A stretch of 64,000 nt of DNA, taken from positions 164,158,911 through 164,222,910 of the forward strand of contig OX336399.1 of NCBI GenBank assembly GCA_946902985.2, in the 5' to 3' direction. The position numbers and the translations under genes are program-made. The number at the start of each line of letters is the position of its first letter. Position 1 is the first letter of the stretch. Shown one piece after another: positions 1 through 10,733 of this stretch. Source of the stretch: Meconema thalassinum (taxonomy: Eukaryota > Arthropoda > Insecta > Orthoptera > Tettigoniidae). Under the pieces are notes generated by a model. It had not been told where the DNA came from. It was given only the letters and a program-made list of their open reading frames with translations, and did not search any database.

Positions 1-560
1 GCCAAGCATATCCGAGATAGTTTATCATGCCGTAGCCCTAGGAATGACGAGCGCTGTACTGTGGCCATGTATTTAGCAATGTTTCATCTAAAAAATAGAC
101 TTTTCTCCCTTCTTGTCTCATTCGTCGTATTGTTTGCAAATACCTATGTCTCCATACAGCTGTTTCGTCCCTCTCTATGAGCACACTGTCTCGTCCTCGT
201 CGCACATGTTCCTGTAATAAATTATAAAATGTCGTTCGTCAAAAATCCGGCAAATCTGTGTCCTCATTCACAGCGATAAATATTTTATCGATCGTAGGCA
301 GCTCATTGCGAAAAAAAAAAGGAACTGATGAGCCTTTCTTCTTATAACATTCTTATCAAACTCATCAACTCGTTCCACAATCTTTGCCCTTGGTTTCACT
401 TTTTTGGGGCGACTGTAAACTGTGGGTAGCTTTACATTCTCGAACTATTCGATACACAGAAATTTCACTAACCCCGTGGAGTGACTGGCTTTCCTTACTA
501 CGGCAGAAATTAGTGCAATAGGATGCATTTCTAACTTGACCTTATAGGCTACGTGTTTAG
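1..560 (-). pseudogene. decayed IS630/Tc1-mariner-type transposase (partial, runs off the window)
   Basis: Read on the minus strand, this stretch gives several blocks of transposase-like protein in shifting frames. An N-terminal block ends in NVKLPTVYSRPKKVKPRAK. A middle block contains RVDEFDKNVIRRKAHQF. A later block has WRHRYLQTIRRMRQ followed by VYFLDETLLNTW. The YFLDET segment matches the first catalytic Asp of the DDE domain in the insect transposases that carry a W-R-x-x-Y-L...YLDETW signature. At least two in-frame stops (near 420 and near 220) and a frame change near the A-run at 310-320 show that it is not functional. The C-terminal catalytic residues would lie beyond base 1. Superfamily is inferred from remembered motifs; exact family unknown. 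Confidence 0.6.
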
Positions 561-799
561 CACCATATGCTTTTCAGATCTACTCAGTGCTTTTCGCTAA
601 AGCAGCTTGTTTGGTGGAGTATTGACACTCCCATTGTCTCCTGCTGAGTCTAAAACGGAACATCGACTGTATAAAATCCGCGTACACACGTTCAAAATAA
701 TTGTTGCTTATCGTAAGTAGTTAACAACTAATTAATTAAGTACAAAAACTAACAATAAGTAATAAATCCGAATAAAAATAGAAATCGAACTCGCCCGCT

Positions 800-925
800 T
801 CACGTGTAAGAGTACGTTCAACAGGCACAACTCTACGCACCCTTGCGGGCAGTCCTGGAATCACGCGCACAGCTGTGTTTACTTCCACTGTCTCGACTCG
901 GCGAACAGACTTTAGGCTTAACAGC
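800..925. repeat. dispersed repeat, inverted relative to 7300-7392
   Basis: About 125 bp here, including the block ending in CGACTCGGCGAA, recurs as reverse complement at about 7300-7392 with scattered mismatches and one small indel. The two copies flank the nested retroposon region. Function unknown. An open frame across this repeat on the minus strand (736-966) is not kept open in the other copy, so I do not call it a gene. The remaining sequence at 561-1022 shows no gene. Confidence 0.55.
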
Positions 926-2869
926 ATTCTCCTCACTAAAATAGGCCTATTCCAGTTCTCTGACACTGGCAGAAGGAGTTGATGCTACACTATCAGATAC
1001 TGAACTCGCATTACTACAAGGTACTCCCCCAGGGGCTCACATTTAGTGGGACATGGGTTGCGACCATGGGACCCCAGCTGACTCCGGCATTGCTTCCACT
1101 TACTTGTGCCGGGCTCCTCACTGTTGTCTTTCCTGTCGACCTCCCTTGGTCAACTCTTGTTCGTTTCCGACCCCGACGGTATGAGGGTATCCGAGACCTA
1201 GAGGGTCTTTCACTTTCCCGCCTTAATTGGCCCTTGTCTCATCTTTCCTGATCCCTCATTCTTCGAGGGGCCAGACCTCTTGTTTTCCTTTCATTGTATC
1301 TCCTGCTTCTGTTCAAGGTCCTCAAGGAGGCAGGGTGTGTGTAATCCCACCACTTCTGGTGCACCCTGGATTGTGCTACACCCTAAAGAGCTCACGTCTG
1401 GTGAGTTTGGGAGTTGGCGACCCCGAGGGCTTCCTGAGCAGGGTCCGGCTTTTCTCCTTCTTCCATTGTCTTTGGGGCGGTCCCTCTCCTCTTTACCTTA
1501 CCCGGCTCTCCTTTCTTCGAAGCCCCTTCATTCTGGTGTCCGGACATAACGTACCACGGCCAAAACGTAACACTTGATTTTCGAGGACATAACGTACCAC
1601 CTAGGTCGTTATCTACCTAAGAACGGTTTTCCCGTAATCCCCAAATATTTACGCTAGGACATAACGAACCACTTGATGTCAGACGGGCATTCCAGTTACA
1701 GGCTCATTACCACATAAACATCAGTGACGATCACACTGTGCGGGTATTTTGGTATTGTAACATGGAGTTGTGTACAACGAATAAGGGCGGCCTATGTGCG
1801 CACTTCGACGGATGAAGTACGAATTGTACATTGAAAGTTCAAAGAGAGAGAAGAAATATGTCAAGTATGATGAACGGCTTGACAGAATAATGAAGCGGTA
1901 TGAAGAGAATGGAAACTTGAAATCTTGCTTGAGAGCTCTCTCATATTCGCAGAACTTGGAATGAAACTTCACATGGCGAACTTGCTAGTCACTTAGAATG
2001 AAACATCCCATTACGAACTTGCTATTCGCTAGGATATAAACCCCACAAAAAACAATTAAAATAAAATGTTTTTTTTAAGTAAAGAAAACGAAAAATGACC
2101 AGAGCTTAACCAAAGCTGATTTTAAACACGCTAAAATGTTTATAAACATTTTGCCAGTCCAAAGCCTGGATAAAGTGTGATGGGAATCCAAAAACTCATC
2201 ATATTTTATATTAGTTTATGTTATGTTATTGCCCACGTATTTATTACCAGGATTAATTGAGCAATACCGAGCAAGTGGCCGTGCGGTTAGGGTTTCATGC
2301 ACCCTAAATACTTCCCAATCTTTCAAGCGGTACGTTATGTCCTCTCCTAAATATTTTAAGGTCATTAGCTGACTCTTCGCAGGTAATCAGCCGTTATGTC
2401 CGGTGGTACGTTATAACTAGACCTGGGATTTTAGGCTCTAAAAATATTAGTTTTAGGGGCCTAAAATAGGCTTTTAAAACAAGTAAATAGGCTTTTAAAA
2501 GAGAAATTAGGCACTTAAAATATGTTTTCAAAATGTGTGGATAGGCAGGAAATAGACTTTAAAATATTACAATATACACTTAAACTGTAACGTGATACTT
2601 TATTTCTTTAACAAACGTGGTATTCCTATTCTTAACCGAAATAACTGCAAAATTAAGACAGAATAAAAAAGACATTTATGAAAAACAATATAAAAAGTAA
2701 TGTGTCAAAAAATGTTTTGGATTATATGATATATCATTATCAGTACTGATCTAAAACCTTAATACTAAAAACACTGTACACAATTACAGCACTGTAGGCA
2801 TCCAATAACGGTGGAAACGCGAATGGAGTATGTGTTTATTTATTTGTGAGGAACATTCCTACAGTACTT

Positions 2870-4237
2870 TCATTCGTAGTTTGCTTTACAGTACATAACA
2901 ATAATCTTCTCCAAATTTTCCACAGTCAGGCTGTGTCTTTTGTCTGTTAAAATCATTTTGAAAGCAGAAAAAGAGCGCTCCACACTCACAGATGTTAGAG
3001 GGGCATAGGAAAATTTACCTACATTTTTCAATTCAATTTCACTTGGTAAGTCTACCTTTTCCCCATCCATTACCTGATGTACCCTTTTCAGCATTGAATA
3101 ACCTGGGTTCTTCAGCAGTACACTAGACCACTTGTCTCTTATTTTATCTCCTACCTTGCCCCTAGCACTTTGTATGTTATTCTCAGCTTCTTCAATTACA
3201 GAAAATTGCTGTTTGAGACTGTTTCCTTTTTCCTCCATTTTTGTAATGGTGACTGGAAGAAATGAAAAATTTGCCTGAATATACGCAATGTCTCTCTGAA
3301 CACTGGAACAATCATTTAACAGTTCTTTGACAGACGACACACATGCAGAGTTGTCCGTTAAAGGCACATTGTCTATCACAGTCATGATTTCCTCAAGATG
3401 TTCTGCATAATACAGGGCAGCTTCCATCCAGGAACCACAACGGGTGATGATTGGCTGTGGTGGAAGGGGAATAGAGGGGAGTTTCTCTCGAAAGATGGCT
3501 ATTCTTGATGGAGCCTTACAGAACACTTTCTTCATTGTTGAAATGAGAGTATTTACTGCAGGAAACTCGGCCCTAACTGTTTCTGCGAGTCTATGCAAGG
3601 CATGGGCCATGCAAGTAACATGAATTAAAGAAGGATAGAAAGATTTGAGGAGAGGTGCAGTGGCAATCATGTAGGAAGCAGCATCGGAGACAAGGAGAAG
3701 GACTTTAGAATCATCAACACCCCCAGGATACAACAATTGCAACCCCTTGTCGATGAAGTATGCAATGCTTCGACTATTGACTTTCTCAAGCTGTTTAGAG
3801 CAAAGAAGGTGAGCGGTAGATGCCTGATTGGGTTCCAGTTTTCCTACTATAAGGTTAGCAATGTACCTGCCCACAGAGTCGGTGGTTTCGTCCACACACA
3901 ACCATATGCAAGACTCCCCAATATCCTCCCTGATTGACAAAATGACCTCATTGTAACAAATATCTAAGTAGTTTTTCTTTAATGTAGATGCTGATGGGAT
4001 TTGCTGCTTGGTGTATTTCTGTAAAAAATCTCTGAAAACCGGATTATGCACAGCATTCCAGGAGATATTTGCTGCAACTAGGGCTCTACACATATCAGCA
4101 TAGAAACCATTATGAGTTGTAGGAGATATAGTTTGTGTGAGCAGAGTCTGTCTAATGTTACTTTTCATGGCTGCTTTCGCTTTGTGACTGGCACTATCTG
4201 CATGCTGCTGAAGGTGGCATTTTTTCTCATGTGAAAG
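2870..4237 (-). CDS. hAT transposase, exon 2 (RNase H-like catalytic and dimerisation regions)
   Basis: This is the main exon of a cut-and-paste transposase. It opens at 4237 just after a minus-strand TTTTAG acceptor and reads LSHEKKCHLQQH...SH, the histidine half of a BED-type zinc finger. From the first internal Met (4168) 432 residues follow. The catalytic domain includes IWLCVDETTDS (first Asp) and a VSDAASYM segment. The C-terminal VSVERSFSAFKMI motif is the hallmark hAT dimerisation region, followed by ILTDKRHSL. Joined to exon 1 in phase 0, the protein is about 492 residues, short for hAT but within the range of small insect families. I see no internal stop, so this copy could still encode transposase. 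Confidence 0.85.
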   Translation of the reverse strand, partial: LSHEKKCHLQQHADSASHKAKAAMKSNIRQTLLTQTISPTTHNGFYADMCRALVAANISWNAVHNPVFRDFLQKYTKQQIPSASTLKKNYLDICYNEVILSIREDIGESCIWLCVDETTDSVGRYIANLIVGKLEPNQASTAHLLCSKQLEKVNSRSIAYFIDKGLQLLYPGGVDDSKVLLLVSDAASYMIATAPLLKSFYPSLIHVTCMAHALHRLAETVRAEFPAVNTLISTMKKVFCKAPSRIAIFREKLPSIPLPPQPIITRCGSWMEAALYYAEHLEEIMTVIDNVPLTDNSACVSSVKELLNDCSSVQRDIAYIQANFSFLPVTITKMEEKGNSLKQQFSVIEEAENNIQSARGKVGDKIRDKWSSVLLKNPGYSMLKRVHQVMDGEKVDLPSEIELKNVGKFSYAPLTSVSVERSFSAFKMILTDKRHSLTVENLEKIIVMYCKANYE

Positions 4238-4371
4238 CTAAAACACAATAAAGTGATGTCAATTAGAGACTAAGATGAGGAATAGAAAAGGTGAGCTATT
4301 GAATAAAATTTGTAATTTTGAACTATTTAAATTAAGCCATTATTACTCTAAAGTTAATTAAGAACAAGAAC

Positions 4372-4609
4372 ACTACAGTCCCCGAAGGGCCTTGGCTTTC
4401 AATAACGGTTGCTGCCCAGCTCATAGCCTGCAGATATTGGGTGGCGTGTGGTCAGCACGATACATCCCTCAGCCGTATTGCCTTGCCTCCGTGACCCCTG
4501 CCCACCGTAGTTTCTCAATTGTCCTCACGATGCTGGGTCAACACCCTTCCAGACCTCATAGATTTCTAAATTACTGCCGGTACTGGAAATCGAACCCAGG
4601 TCGCCTGGA
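4372..4609 (-). repeat. tRNA-derived SINE, 5'-truncated, in the hAT intron
   Basis: On the minus strand a B-box-like GGGTTCGATTTCC lies near 4585-4600. The body shares the CAATATCTGCAGGC block with the SINE at 23451-23770, so both belong to one family. The A-box portion is missing because the copy abuts the MITE at 4610. No target duplication found. Confidence 0.6.
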
Positions 4610-4612
4610 CTA

Positions 4613-5358
4613 CTGTCGGCGCAGAAAGTATCTGCAGTCGAGTTTAAACGCTAATAAAATTTGAACCAGTCCACCAATCTAAAATGCAATCACTCCATCG
4701 TAAAGCTTGTTTTATTCTGCATTCTTTGCTGGTACATGCATATTTTTATTATGTTTCCTTTGAAAGTTATGTTAGGTGGAATGCAAAAAGTACCTATTTT
4801 CTTGCCCGTTTTTTGTAAACAACAACTTTGTAGTACCGTTACATGAAAACGTACTGTTCGACTTTCATGAAATTTAGGTGGATTATGGAATGCACTATTA
4901 TAAATATATTTATGAAGTTTAATTACTCTACACACGTTGGAAAAAAGTTATTGTTTTTGTAAAAGACTGTCCGTTTGATACTGGGTGGTCTTCCGAAATC
5001 GAGACTGAGTTCATCAAAGGTCTGAAGGTTTTTGTTTCAAATCGTTGTATACCGAAAACTTACAATGATTTCTGTATTTTATACCGATTTTTATTTGAAA
5101 TCGAGCGACAGGCTCTCCGTTTTCATGTAATTAAACTACAAAGTTGTTGTTTACAAAAAACGGACAAGAAAATAGGTATTTTTTTGCATTCCGCCTAATA
5201 TATCTTTCACCAGAAACACAATAGAAATATACATGTAACAGGAGATAACGCAGAATAAAACACGCTTTACGATGGTGTATTTATATTTTAGATTGGTGGA
5301 CTGGTTCAAATTGTATTAGCGTTTAAACTCGACTGCACATACTTTCTGCGCCGACAGT
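4613..5358. mobile_element. MITE with about 240-bp terminal inverted repeats in the hAT intron
   Basis: The arms at 4613-4853 and 5119-5358 are inverted copies of each other with modest divergence; both start CTGTCGGCGCAGAAAGTAT and include GTTTAAACGCTAAT. TA dinucleotides flank both outer ends, which fits Tc1/mariner-type insertion. The central 265 bp is AT-rich and encodes nothing recognisable. It sits between the two exons of the hAT transposase, so the intron RNA could fold into a long hairpin. Confidence 0.7.
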
Positions 5359-5439
5359 AGGTCTCTACAATTAATTAGAGAAGCCAATATCAAAACCTTA
5401 ATTTTAGATTAATATGAAATTTAAGATATAGGCACATAC

Positions 5440-5550
5440 CTGTTTATTGCAGTACTGGCAGAAAATAATCTTGCCATCAAAAGTCATCCCTGGAAATTGT
5501 ACAAGCCATTGTTGTATAAGCGCACTCTTAGATGATTTCGTTTTAGGCAT
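5440..5550 (-). CDS. hAT transposase, exon 1 (cysteine half of BED finger)
   Basis: The minus-strand ATG at 5550-5548 opens 37 codons ending in IIFCQYCNKQ, immediately followed by a GTATGT splice donor at 5439-5434. The CxxC here and the HxxxH-type residues at the start of exon 2 would complete one BED zinc finger, so the intron splits the DNA-binding finger. The exon is 111 bp, phase 0, matching exon 2 in phase. The intron (4238-5439, about 1.2 kb) is inflated by a SINE and a MITE. Splicing is inferred from consensus sites and frame continuity, not from transcripts. Confidence 0.75.
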
Positions 5551-6154
5551 GATGAACTATATTCACTTAAACAGATGTTCTTTCACTAGCGACTTGACAC
5601 AGTATGTCGCTTCTTACTACCTGCTCCTTGTTCTTACTAGATAATCCTCCCCCTCACCCCGTCACTCGACACAGTACGTCCTTGACTACCTGCTCGTTGT
5701 TCTTCTGAGCTAATCCTCCACATCCACCCTTCACTCAGCATTCCTTTGGTGACAGTTGTCTGGGAAGAGCACATTTCTGTGAAAAACCCACCCTCTGCTG
5801 TTCTGCTCGTTCCAGGGATGTCCATTGTGTGATTGTAAAAATTACAGAAGTTGAATTTTATTTTAAATGTAGAAAATAGGCATTTTTAGGCACTAAAATA
5901 GTAAAATAGGCTCTAAAGGTTCAAGTAGGCATTTTAGGGCACTATAAAACTCTATTAATGTAAGGGATTTATCATGAAACGTCAAGATATTTTAAAAAAA
6001 TCATGTTATTTCGTAAGGAACGAAATAGGCATTTGCCTTAAAATCCCAGGTCTAGTTATAACCCTTGATTCTTATTCTTCGAGGTTTGAGGGCATTTCCT
6101 TTCCTCCTGTCTTTTGTTTCCCTTATTCTTATTTTTGTTTTCCATTTCCTCTTT

Positions 6155-6310
6155 TAGTACAGCTGGCATTTGAGGGTGCGCAAATGCGAGGGAGCCGTGT
6201 CAGTACATTTACATTTAAAGATCCCCTTCGGGGCAAAATTCCGGCACCCCGGCGTCTCTAAAACCCACGCTAGTTAAAAGGGACGTAAATCCAATAACAT
6301 TATTATTATC
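6155..6310 (+). repeat. SINE-like insertion sharing a tail with 39340-39475
   Basis: Contains GGCGTCTCTAAAA and, about 15 bases on, GGGACGTAAAtCCaATAAC, both also found in the SINE-like copy at 39.4 kb. It interrupts retroposon copy 1, since the uninterrupted 38-kb copy lacks it. TCTTTTAGT/TCTTCTAGT on the two sides may be the target duplication. The head is too degraded to show clear A and B boxes. Confidence 0.5.
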
Positions 6311-6649
6311 TCTTCTAGTTTGTAAGTTTGTAGTAGGTTCTACGTTTAGTTTCGTTTCATTTGCATTTTCACTAACACGCTGACAATTAGGGGCGGATAA
6401 CCCAGATGTTAGGCTCCTTAAAACGACAATTATCATCTTCATCATCAACAAGGTCCTGGAGGAGAATTAACTTCACATTGTAATACCACTTGGGTGAGAT
6501 CTCTCCCACCACTGTTTTCAACATTCAAGATAGAACTCACGAGTATCAAATTTCACGAGTTCCAAGAAGAGGATTATTAAGAGTAGATTCTATTCGTTTT
6601 ATGTTTTTATTTTACCTGGGCCAGTCTCAAAATTCACGAACCGGGCCAG

Positions 6650-6893
6650 TCCTTCTTTGAATGGATAAATGCCCATCCTATCCATAGGCTATACCGATTG
6701 TAGATATTTGAAAATTTAATCGGAATTGTTCGAAAAGGCCATAGTTAGTGCCAGGTGGAACAGCGTGCTCTCTTGTAATTGGCACCTCTCTCGTAGCTAC
6801 AGCCTCTGGCGAGCCGAACATGTCCTCGGTCACTCCCGGCACTAAAAGCCATACGCTAAATAAATAATTAAATAAATAAATAAATCTGCGTTA
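6650..6893 (+). repeat. SINE 3' portion with (AAAT)n tail
   Basis: The block CCCGGCACTAAAAGCCATACG followed by AAATAAATAAAT repeats is the same 3' end seen, in the opposite orientation, in the full SINE at 56188-56642. The tRNA-like head is absent or unrecognisable here, so the copy is 5'-truncated. Confidence 0.6.
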
Positions 6894-6904
6894 CTCTAAG
6901 AATG

Positions 6905-7080
6905 GACATTATGAGAGTGTAATGGTTATCATGGTTGGCTACTACCCCGGAGTAACGGTTTCGACTCCACGCTCTGCCAGAAAATTTAATTAGTTATAAA
7001 CCTACCCTCACGATGTTATCCAGGCGTGGGAGTGGAAAATGTACCCCTGGAGAACTGGCACATTGGGGGTTTAAAGGTTC
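6905..7080 (+). repeat. tRNA-derived SINE head, fragment
   Basis: AATGGTTATCATGGTTGG resembles a pol III A box, and GGTTTCGACTCC about 35 bases on resembles a B box. No cloverleaf acceptor pairing, so this is SINE-derived rather than a tRNA gene. Sequence 7081-7300 is AT-rich with nothing else recognised. Confidence 0.45.
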
Positions 7081-7299
7081 TTTTATTTTTAGAATTGTTT
7101 TAATATTTTATATTGTCAAGGTTTTTTTACTGTTTTTTTTTTAATTTTTGGACATTTTATATGCGGGAAAAATCTACTAAAGCATCGTCATCATATTTAG
7201 AGTCACCAGTCCATCTTATTAGGAATTCCCAGCGAATAACTCAGGTGTCCGCAACTAGCACCATCTAATCTTGACCTCCATACCATGTCATCAACTAAA

Positions 7300-7392
7300 G
7301 TCTTTTCGCCGAGTCGAGATAGTGGAAGTAAACACAGTTGTAGGGCTGCCCGCAAGGGGTGCATAGAGCTGTGTCTGTTGAACGCACGCCAA
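7300..7392. repeat. second copy of the 800-925 repeat, inverted
   Basis: Reverse complement matches 800-925 over the GCGGGCAG...CTGTGTTTACTTCCACT...CGACTCGGCGAA blocks. Open frames across it differ in the two copies, so no gene is called. Confidence 0.55.
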
Positions 7393-7799
7393 CTATGACG
7401 TCCGAAACGGGGGAGGAGCTTACGGTCAGCTGTTTGCAATATGGCGGCGAGATAGTGACGAGAAGTAAGCAAGACAGTGATAGGGTGTGCGTTTGTTACG
7501 GCTTCTAATTTATGTTGGCAAAATACTACATATTTTCTTTCATTGATAGAAATATTTTTATAATCAATTTAAATGCAGTGCTTAATTACTACCAGTTAAA
7601 AATATTACCCACATGTAGATAGTTAATTTACTGTCTGCTGTTACATATATGAAGCCTGTACTTGGGACCCTAGCGGTATCGATGTATTTATTAATTTCAC
7701 AATATATATATATCTCACATATCACAAAGGACGACTCCCTGATAATAAATTGAATCCAGCAACCCTGAATTTGCATGAATGTTTTGGGTTCAAAGAAGC

Positions 7800-8500
7800 G
7801 TTATTTGGGATGCTCAAATCATACATCAATATTGCTAATATTGACCTACATACTTGCTGTTCAAAGGCATGAATATAAATGTATTAATCTCTTGCCACAG
7901 GCAACTTAAAATGGAGGCATCCTCTTTATCAATATATTTAATTAAATATTTAAAATACAGATATTTAACAAAGCTGGAGTCTCCATTTGAACTTGTCATA
8001 AGCAAACGGAACAGATCAAGAACTACACTTTAAGCCAAATCAAATTCACTCCTCAGCTCGACATAAACCATAATACCAATTAAAACCTATACAAAACATA
8101 CTCTCCTTACTGTTTTACAACTTTCAAACCAACTATTCGCACTCAAAACTGAAAAACCATGAAATGGGAACTAATTAAAGTTAGAATAGCCTAGGCCGAT
8201 CAGGTCTCCTGCTACATTACCGCATATGTATACTTAATATCACTATAACTTCTAAATTACGGCTAAGTGACCTATCTGCCTGAGTAGTAACTTATAGGTG
8301 TTACCGGCCTGTCTGGGATGATGGGTCACCAAACCGGTACTTAAAACTAAGATTTTACACATTAATTAACTAAATTCAACAGTAAGGAGATCATAGACAA
8401 AAACACAATTTAAGCCAAATCATACTTCAATATTGCAAATATTGAGCTACATACGTGCTGTTCAAAGGCAAGAATATAAATTCTCTGGCAAATTAAGGCT
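7800..8500 (+). repeat. direct duplication, units near 7800-7912 and 8414-8500
   Basis: The two segments share CAATATTGCtAATATTGA, CTACATAC and GCTGTTCAAAGGCA blocks in the same order, about 610 bp apart. A CTTTAAGCCAAATCA-like block also recurs (8028 and 8408). This looks like an old local duplication or two ends of a decayed repeat. No gene is visible between them. Confidence 0.5.
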
Positions 8501-8694
8501 AGGAACAACATTTTTCTTAAGTTTTCTAACCATTCGACTATTGTCAATCGGAAGAACCCCTAAAATAGGTTTACGAAGAGCGGATTACATTCGGTTCTAT
8601 GTACGGCACAAAAGTATTAGGCTACAAGTTTATCAGTATTTTTGATGTAGCTAAATCCTTGTGAATACAAATTAGAGACAATAACTATCAATAA

Positions 8695-8931
8695 TCAACA
8701 GTACCGGTGCTTACGCTGTGGAAAGAAGTCGTCTTCACAAAAATGCAGACTGCACACTGTCATGTAACGTGTAACACGTTTTCCAATTGACAGCGCCGAA
8801 GCCCATCTTTCTCTCTGAACTTTTTGTACAGGAAAGTAGTGAAGAGATTTCGTACCCATTTTATACGATTTGTAACCGTATACAGAGCAATACCTCCTCG
8901 AAATTGACAAATTCCTTTCTGTTTCCATCAC
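8695..8931 (-). CDS. THAP-type zinc-finger exon, partial, one zinc ligand replaced
   Basis: The minus-strand frame contains RYCSVYGYKS, then SLHYFPVQK, RWASALSIG and VCSLHFCEDDFF. This order matches the THAP DNA-binding domain, Cx2-4C...W...CxxH...F, over roughly residues 13-70 of 78. The second cysteine of the first pair is Tyr here. The frame ends just after KHRYC; a GTACTG possible splice donor lies there, so this may be one exon of a longer THAP gene (host or P-element-related) rather than a complete protein. The true start is uncertain because the first Met precedes the domain by only 13 residues. No downstream exon recognised. Confidence 0.6.
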   Translation of the reverse strand: MMETERNLSISRRYCSVYGYKSYKMGTKSLHYFPVQKVQRERWASALSIGKRVTRYMTVCSLHFCEDDFFPQRKHRYC

Positions 8932-9168
8932 GACATCAATGCTTCACCATGGAAATAAACCTCACCAGTCACAATGTTACAGCTTCAACATTCTACCGCG
9001 TGGCTGCGTCATCCAACTTTTCTGACGGCTGACTTATCGGTTACATGCTACAGCGCGGTTTATTTCTTGTTCCTTTATGTATTTATGTTCGACGATGTCG
9101 AAATGTAAATATTATATGTCAGAAAACTGTATCATAATGATGGTCATTAAAGTACTGGTTTTCATTAT

Positions 9169-10732
9169 TGTAACGACTTTTAACATCGTTACATGAAGAC
9201 TGCTACTATTTCGCAATATCCTGGAGCTGGTGTATTTCGCAAGCACTCCTGCTACCAGCTAATTGGTTCCCAAATCTCTTGAACCTACATTTGTTGCCTG
9301 AGAAAGGAGCTGACGTTAATACCCTGGAAGATTGACATTTCTACGCTGCTGTTGTGAAGTGGACTGCTGCGCACAGTTTCCTAGAAACCCCTTTAAGCCC
9401 CATTAGTGCGTTGAGTTTCTACCAAGGGAACATTTCGTCGTAGCACTTCTGAGTAAACTCTTAAAGATTTGGGTCATGGCACCACTTGTGGTGCCAACAT
9501 TTCTCTTGGACTATGTCGTTGTTATGGTGGTCTGCGCCCCCAAGTTAGGTTGGCACGACCAAACTGTGCAGTGGAGAGGGGGTAGTCACGTTCGCCCTGG
9601 AAAGCAAGCCCTCAGCGAACAATAAGGAGTCAGTATCCAGCCTTCTGGAATCTCACACGCAGAACTTGGGAGTGTCGAAGACCCCTTCCCGGAGGCAATT
9701 TTCTTTTCCTCTGGGGAGAGGCATAAAACAGTATAGTATTGCTAAAACCTTATCTAACAGGGATCTGACAAAACTTTGAATTTGCTAAGACTGTAAATTC
9801 TAAAAACTTTCAATTTGACTCTCGTAGTGCATTTCCTAGCCATGTGTCGTGTGGCAATTCAGATATAAATTTAAGACATGTTTTAGGTTAAGGCATTTTA
9901 TAAGGGGATGTGGTCCTCCTCATTTTGCGTTGCATTATTTCAGGGTGGGGATTTCTTCATTATTTAGTTTCCGTTTTGCTCTTCAGGGTGGGTGTTGGCT
10001 TTAACTTTGTCAGAACGGCTCCTCGCCAACGGGTTGACAGGTGTCCTTCAGACGGTCTGGTCGCAATAAGTGGCTTGTTTGGTTGTGTCAAACAACTTTG
10101 TTTTCTGGAGTAGCTTGCCTTACTTCATGTCGTTATTTCCTTTCATACTATTTGGGGGAATTACTTTAGTATTTTTAGCTGTGAATTATAATGCGGGAAT
10201 ACAAATCGTCACTTGGACGAGGGATGTGTTGGTTGAAACGCGTTTTAAATTCACGGGGTTTTAATTTCGCTTCGCCCTAATCATAACCTACTGGGGCCAT
10301 GTGTTTATTACGTAGCATTATTTATATTTAAGATGTTACCTAGTTTAGTTGTTTGTAATACTTATGTCAATACAATGAGCAGTCATCTTGAAATAAGATT
10401 ATTATTTGTGCATGAAGCTCAGCGGAAATGGTTACCTTGTTCCTTCCTCGGCTTTTTGGATGGGAAATGTTCGCATTCGGTCTCAGGGTAAGTCCAGCCC
10501 TTCCAATTAACAGGCTTGTCCTGGCATCGCCTATTTCCTGCCTTGATCTAAATTATTGAGGGCGTTTCTAAGACTACGAAAATAAGAACGCTCCCCCCAT
10601 TCCTCCTTCGTGGCGAATGCCACTGGGCGTGTGGGGCTCCCTCCCGGTTGCCTTAGTGTCACCGAATTAATTACTTCTTTTAATTTTGCTAATTTTGATC
10701 ATATCAAGGTTTGGAAGAGGTGAGGTGCGACA
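9169..10732 (+). repeat. gypsy-1 5' LTR
   Basis: 1564 bp, TG...CA ends. The matching 3' LTR is at 18748-22849 with an insertion. Contains AATAAGATTATTATTTGTG near 10395, but no polyadenylation site can be fixed by eye. The small open frames inside (for example 9910-10113) recur in the other LTR by identity and are not genes. Confidence 0.9.
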
Positions 10733-10733
10733 G

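Larger units (their letters stand above)
2418..6054 (-). mobile_element. hAT-superfamily DNA transposon with perfect 8-bp target duplication
   Basis: The 8-bp direct repeat GTTATAAC flanks the element exactly (2410-2417 and 6055-6062), the size expected for hAT insertion. The ends are inverted repeats: 2418-2436 begins TAGACCTGGGATTTTAGGC, and 6035-6054 is its complement with one extra base. Subterminal regions (2440-2560 and 5870-6040) are packed with TAGGC/GCCTA-containing short repeats, the usual arrangement for hAT transposase binding. The transposase gene lies on the minus strand in two exons. A SINE and a long-TIR MITE sit inside its intron. Length is 3637 bp including those insertions. 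Confidence 0.9.
1535..6062. mobile_element. foldback-type DNA element A (MULE-like?), interrupted by hAT
   Basis: The left end begins GGTGTCCGGACA at 1535 and carries three iterations of a GGACATAACGTACCAC-like block (about 1545, 1589, 1660). Inverted versions occur at about 2330-2344 and 2393-2412. Flanking CCTTCATTCT (1525-1534) and CCTTGATTCT (6063-6072) look like a 10-bp target duplication with one mismatch. Nine-to-ten-bp duplications plus iterated terminal repeats fit Mutator-like foldback elements (inference). The right end is degenerate. A 55-residue open frame at about 1804-1962 (plus) is highly charged but unassigned. The interior at 2050-2220 is shared, in reverse complement, with foldback B at about 55030-55170. 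Confidence 0.5.
1023..6447 (+). mobile_element. (ATC)n-tailed retroposon, copy 1, split by nested insertions
   Basis: Segments 1023-1534 and 6063-6447 together correspond to the uninterrupted copy at 38081-38838. Both begin at a CCCCAGGGGCTCAC block and end in a GATAACC(T/C)AGATGTTAGG block followed by a CATCATC tail. The 7-bp direct repeat ACAAGGT flanks this copy (1016-1022 and 6448-6454). It lacks a convincing ORF; small open frames at 979-1577 reflect base composition. It is a non-LTR-type retroposon of unknown driver. The second segment also contains a SINE-like insertion near 6155-6310. The interruption is foldback element A plus a hAT. Confidence 0.65.

Noticed and set aside
979..1577. 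Overlapping frames in retroposon copy 1, similar to those at 38306-38697
   Set aside because: Similarity follows from nucleotide identity; the frames differ in start, phase and end, and are pyrimidine-rich translation.
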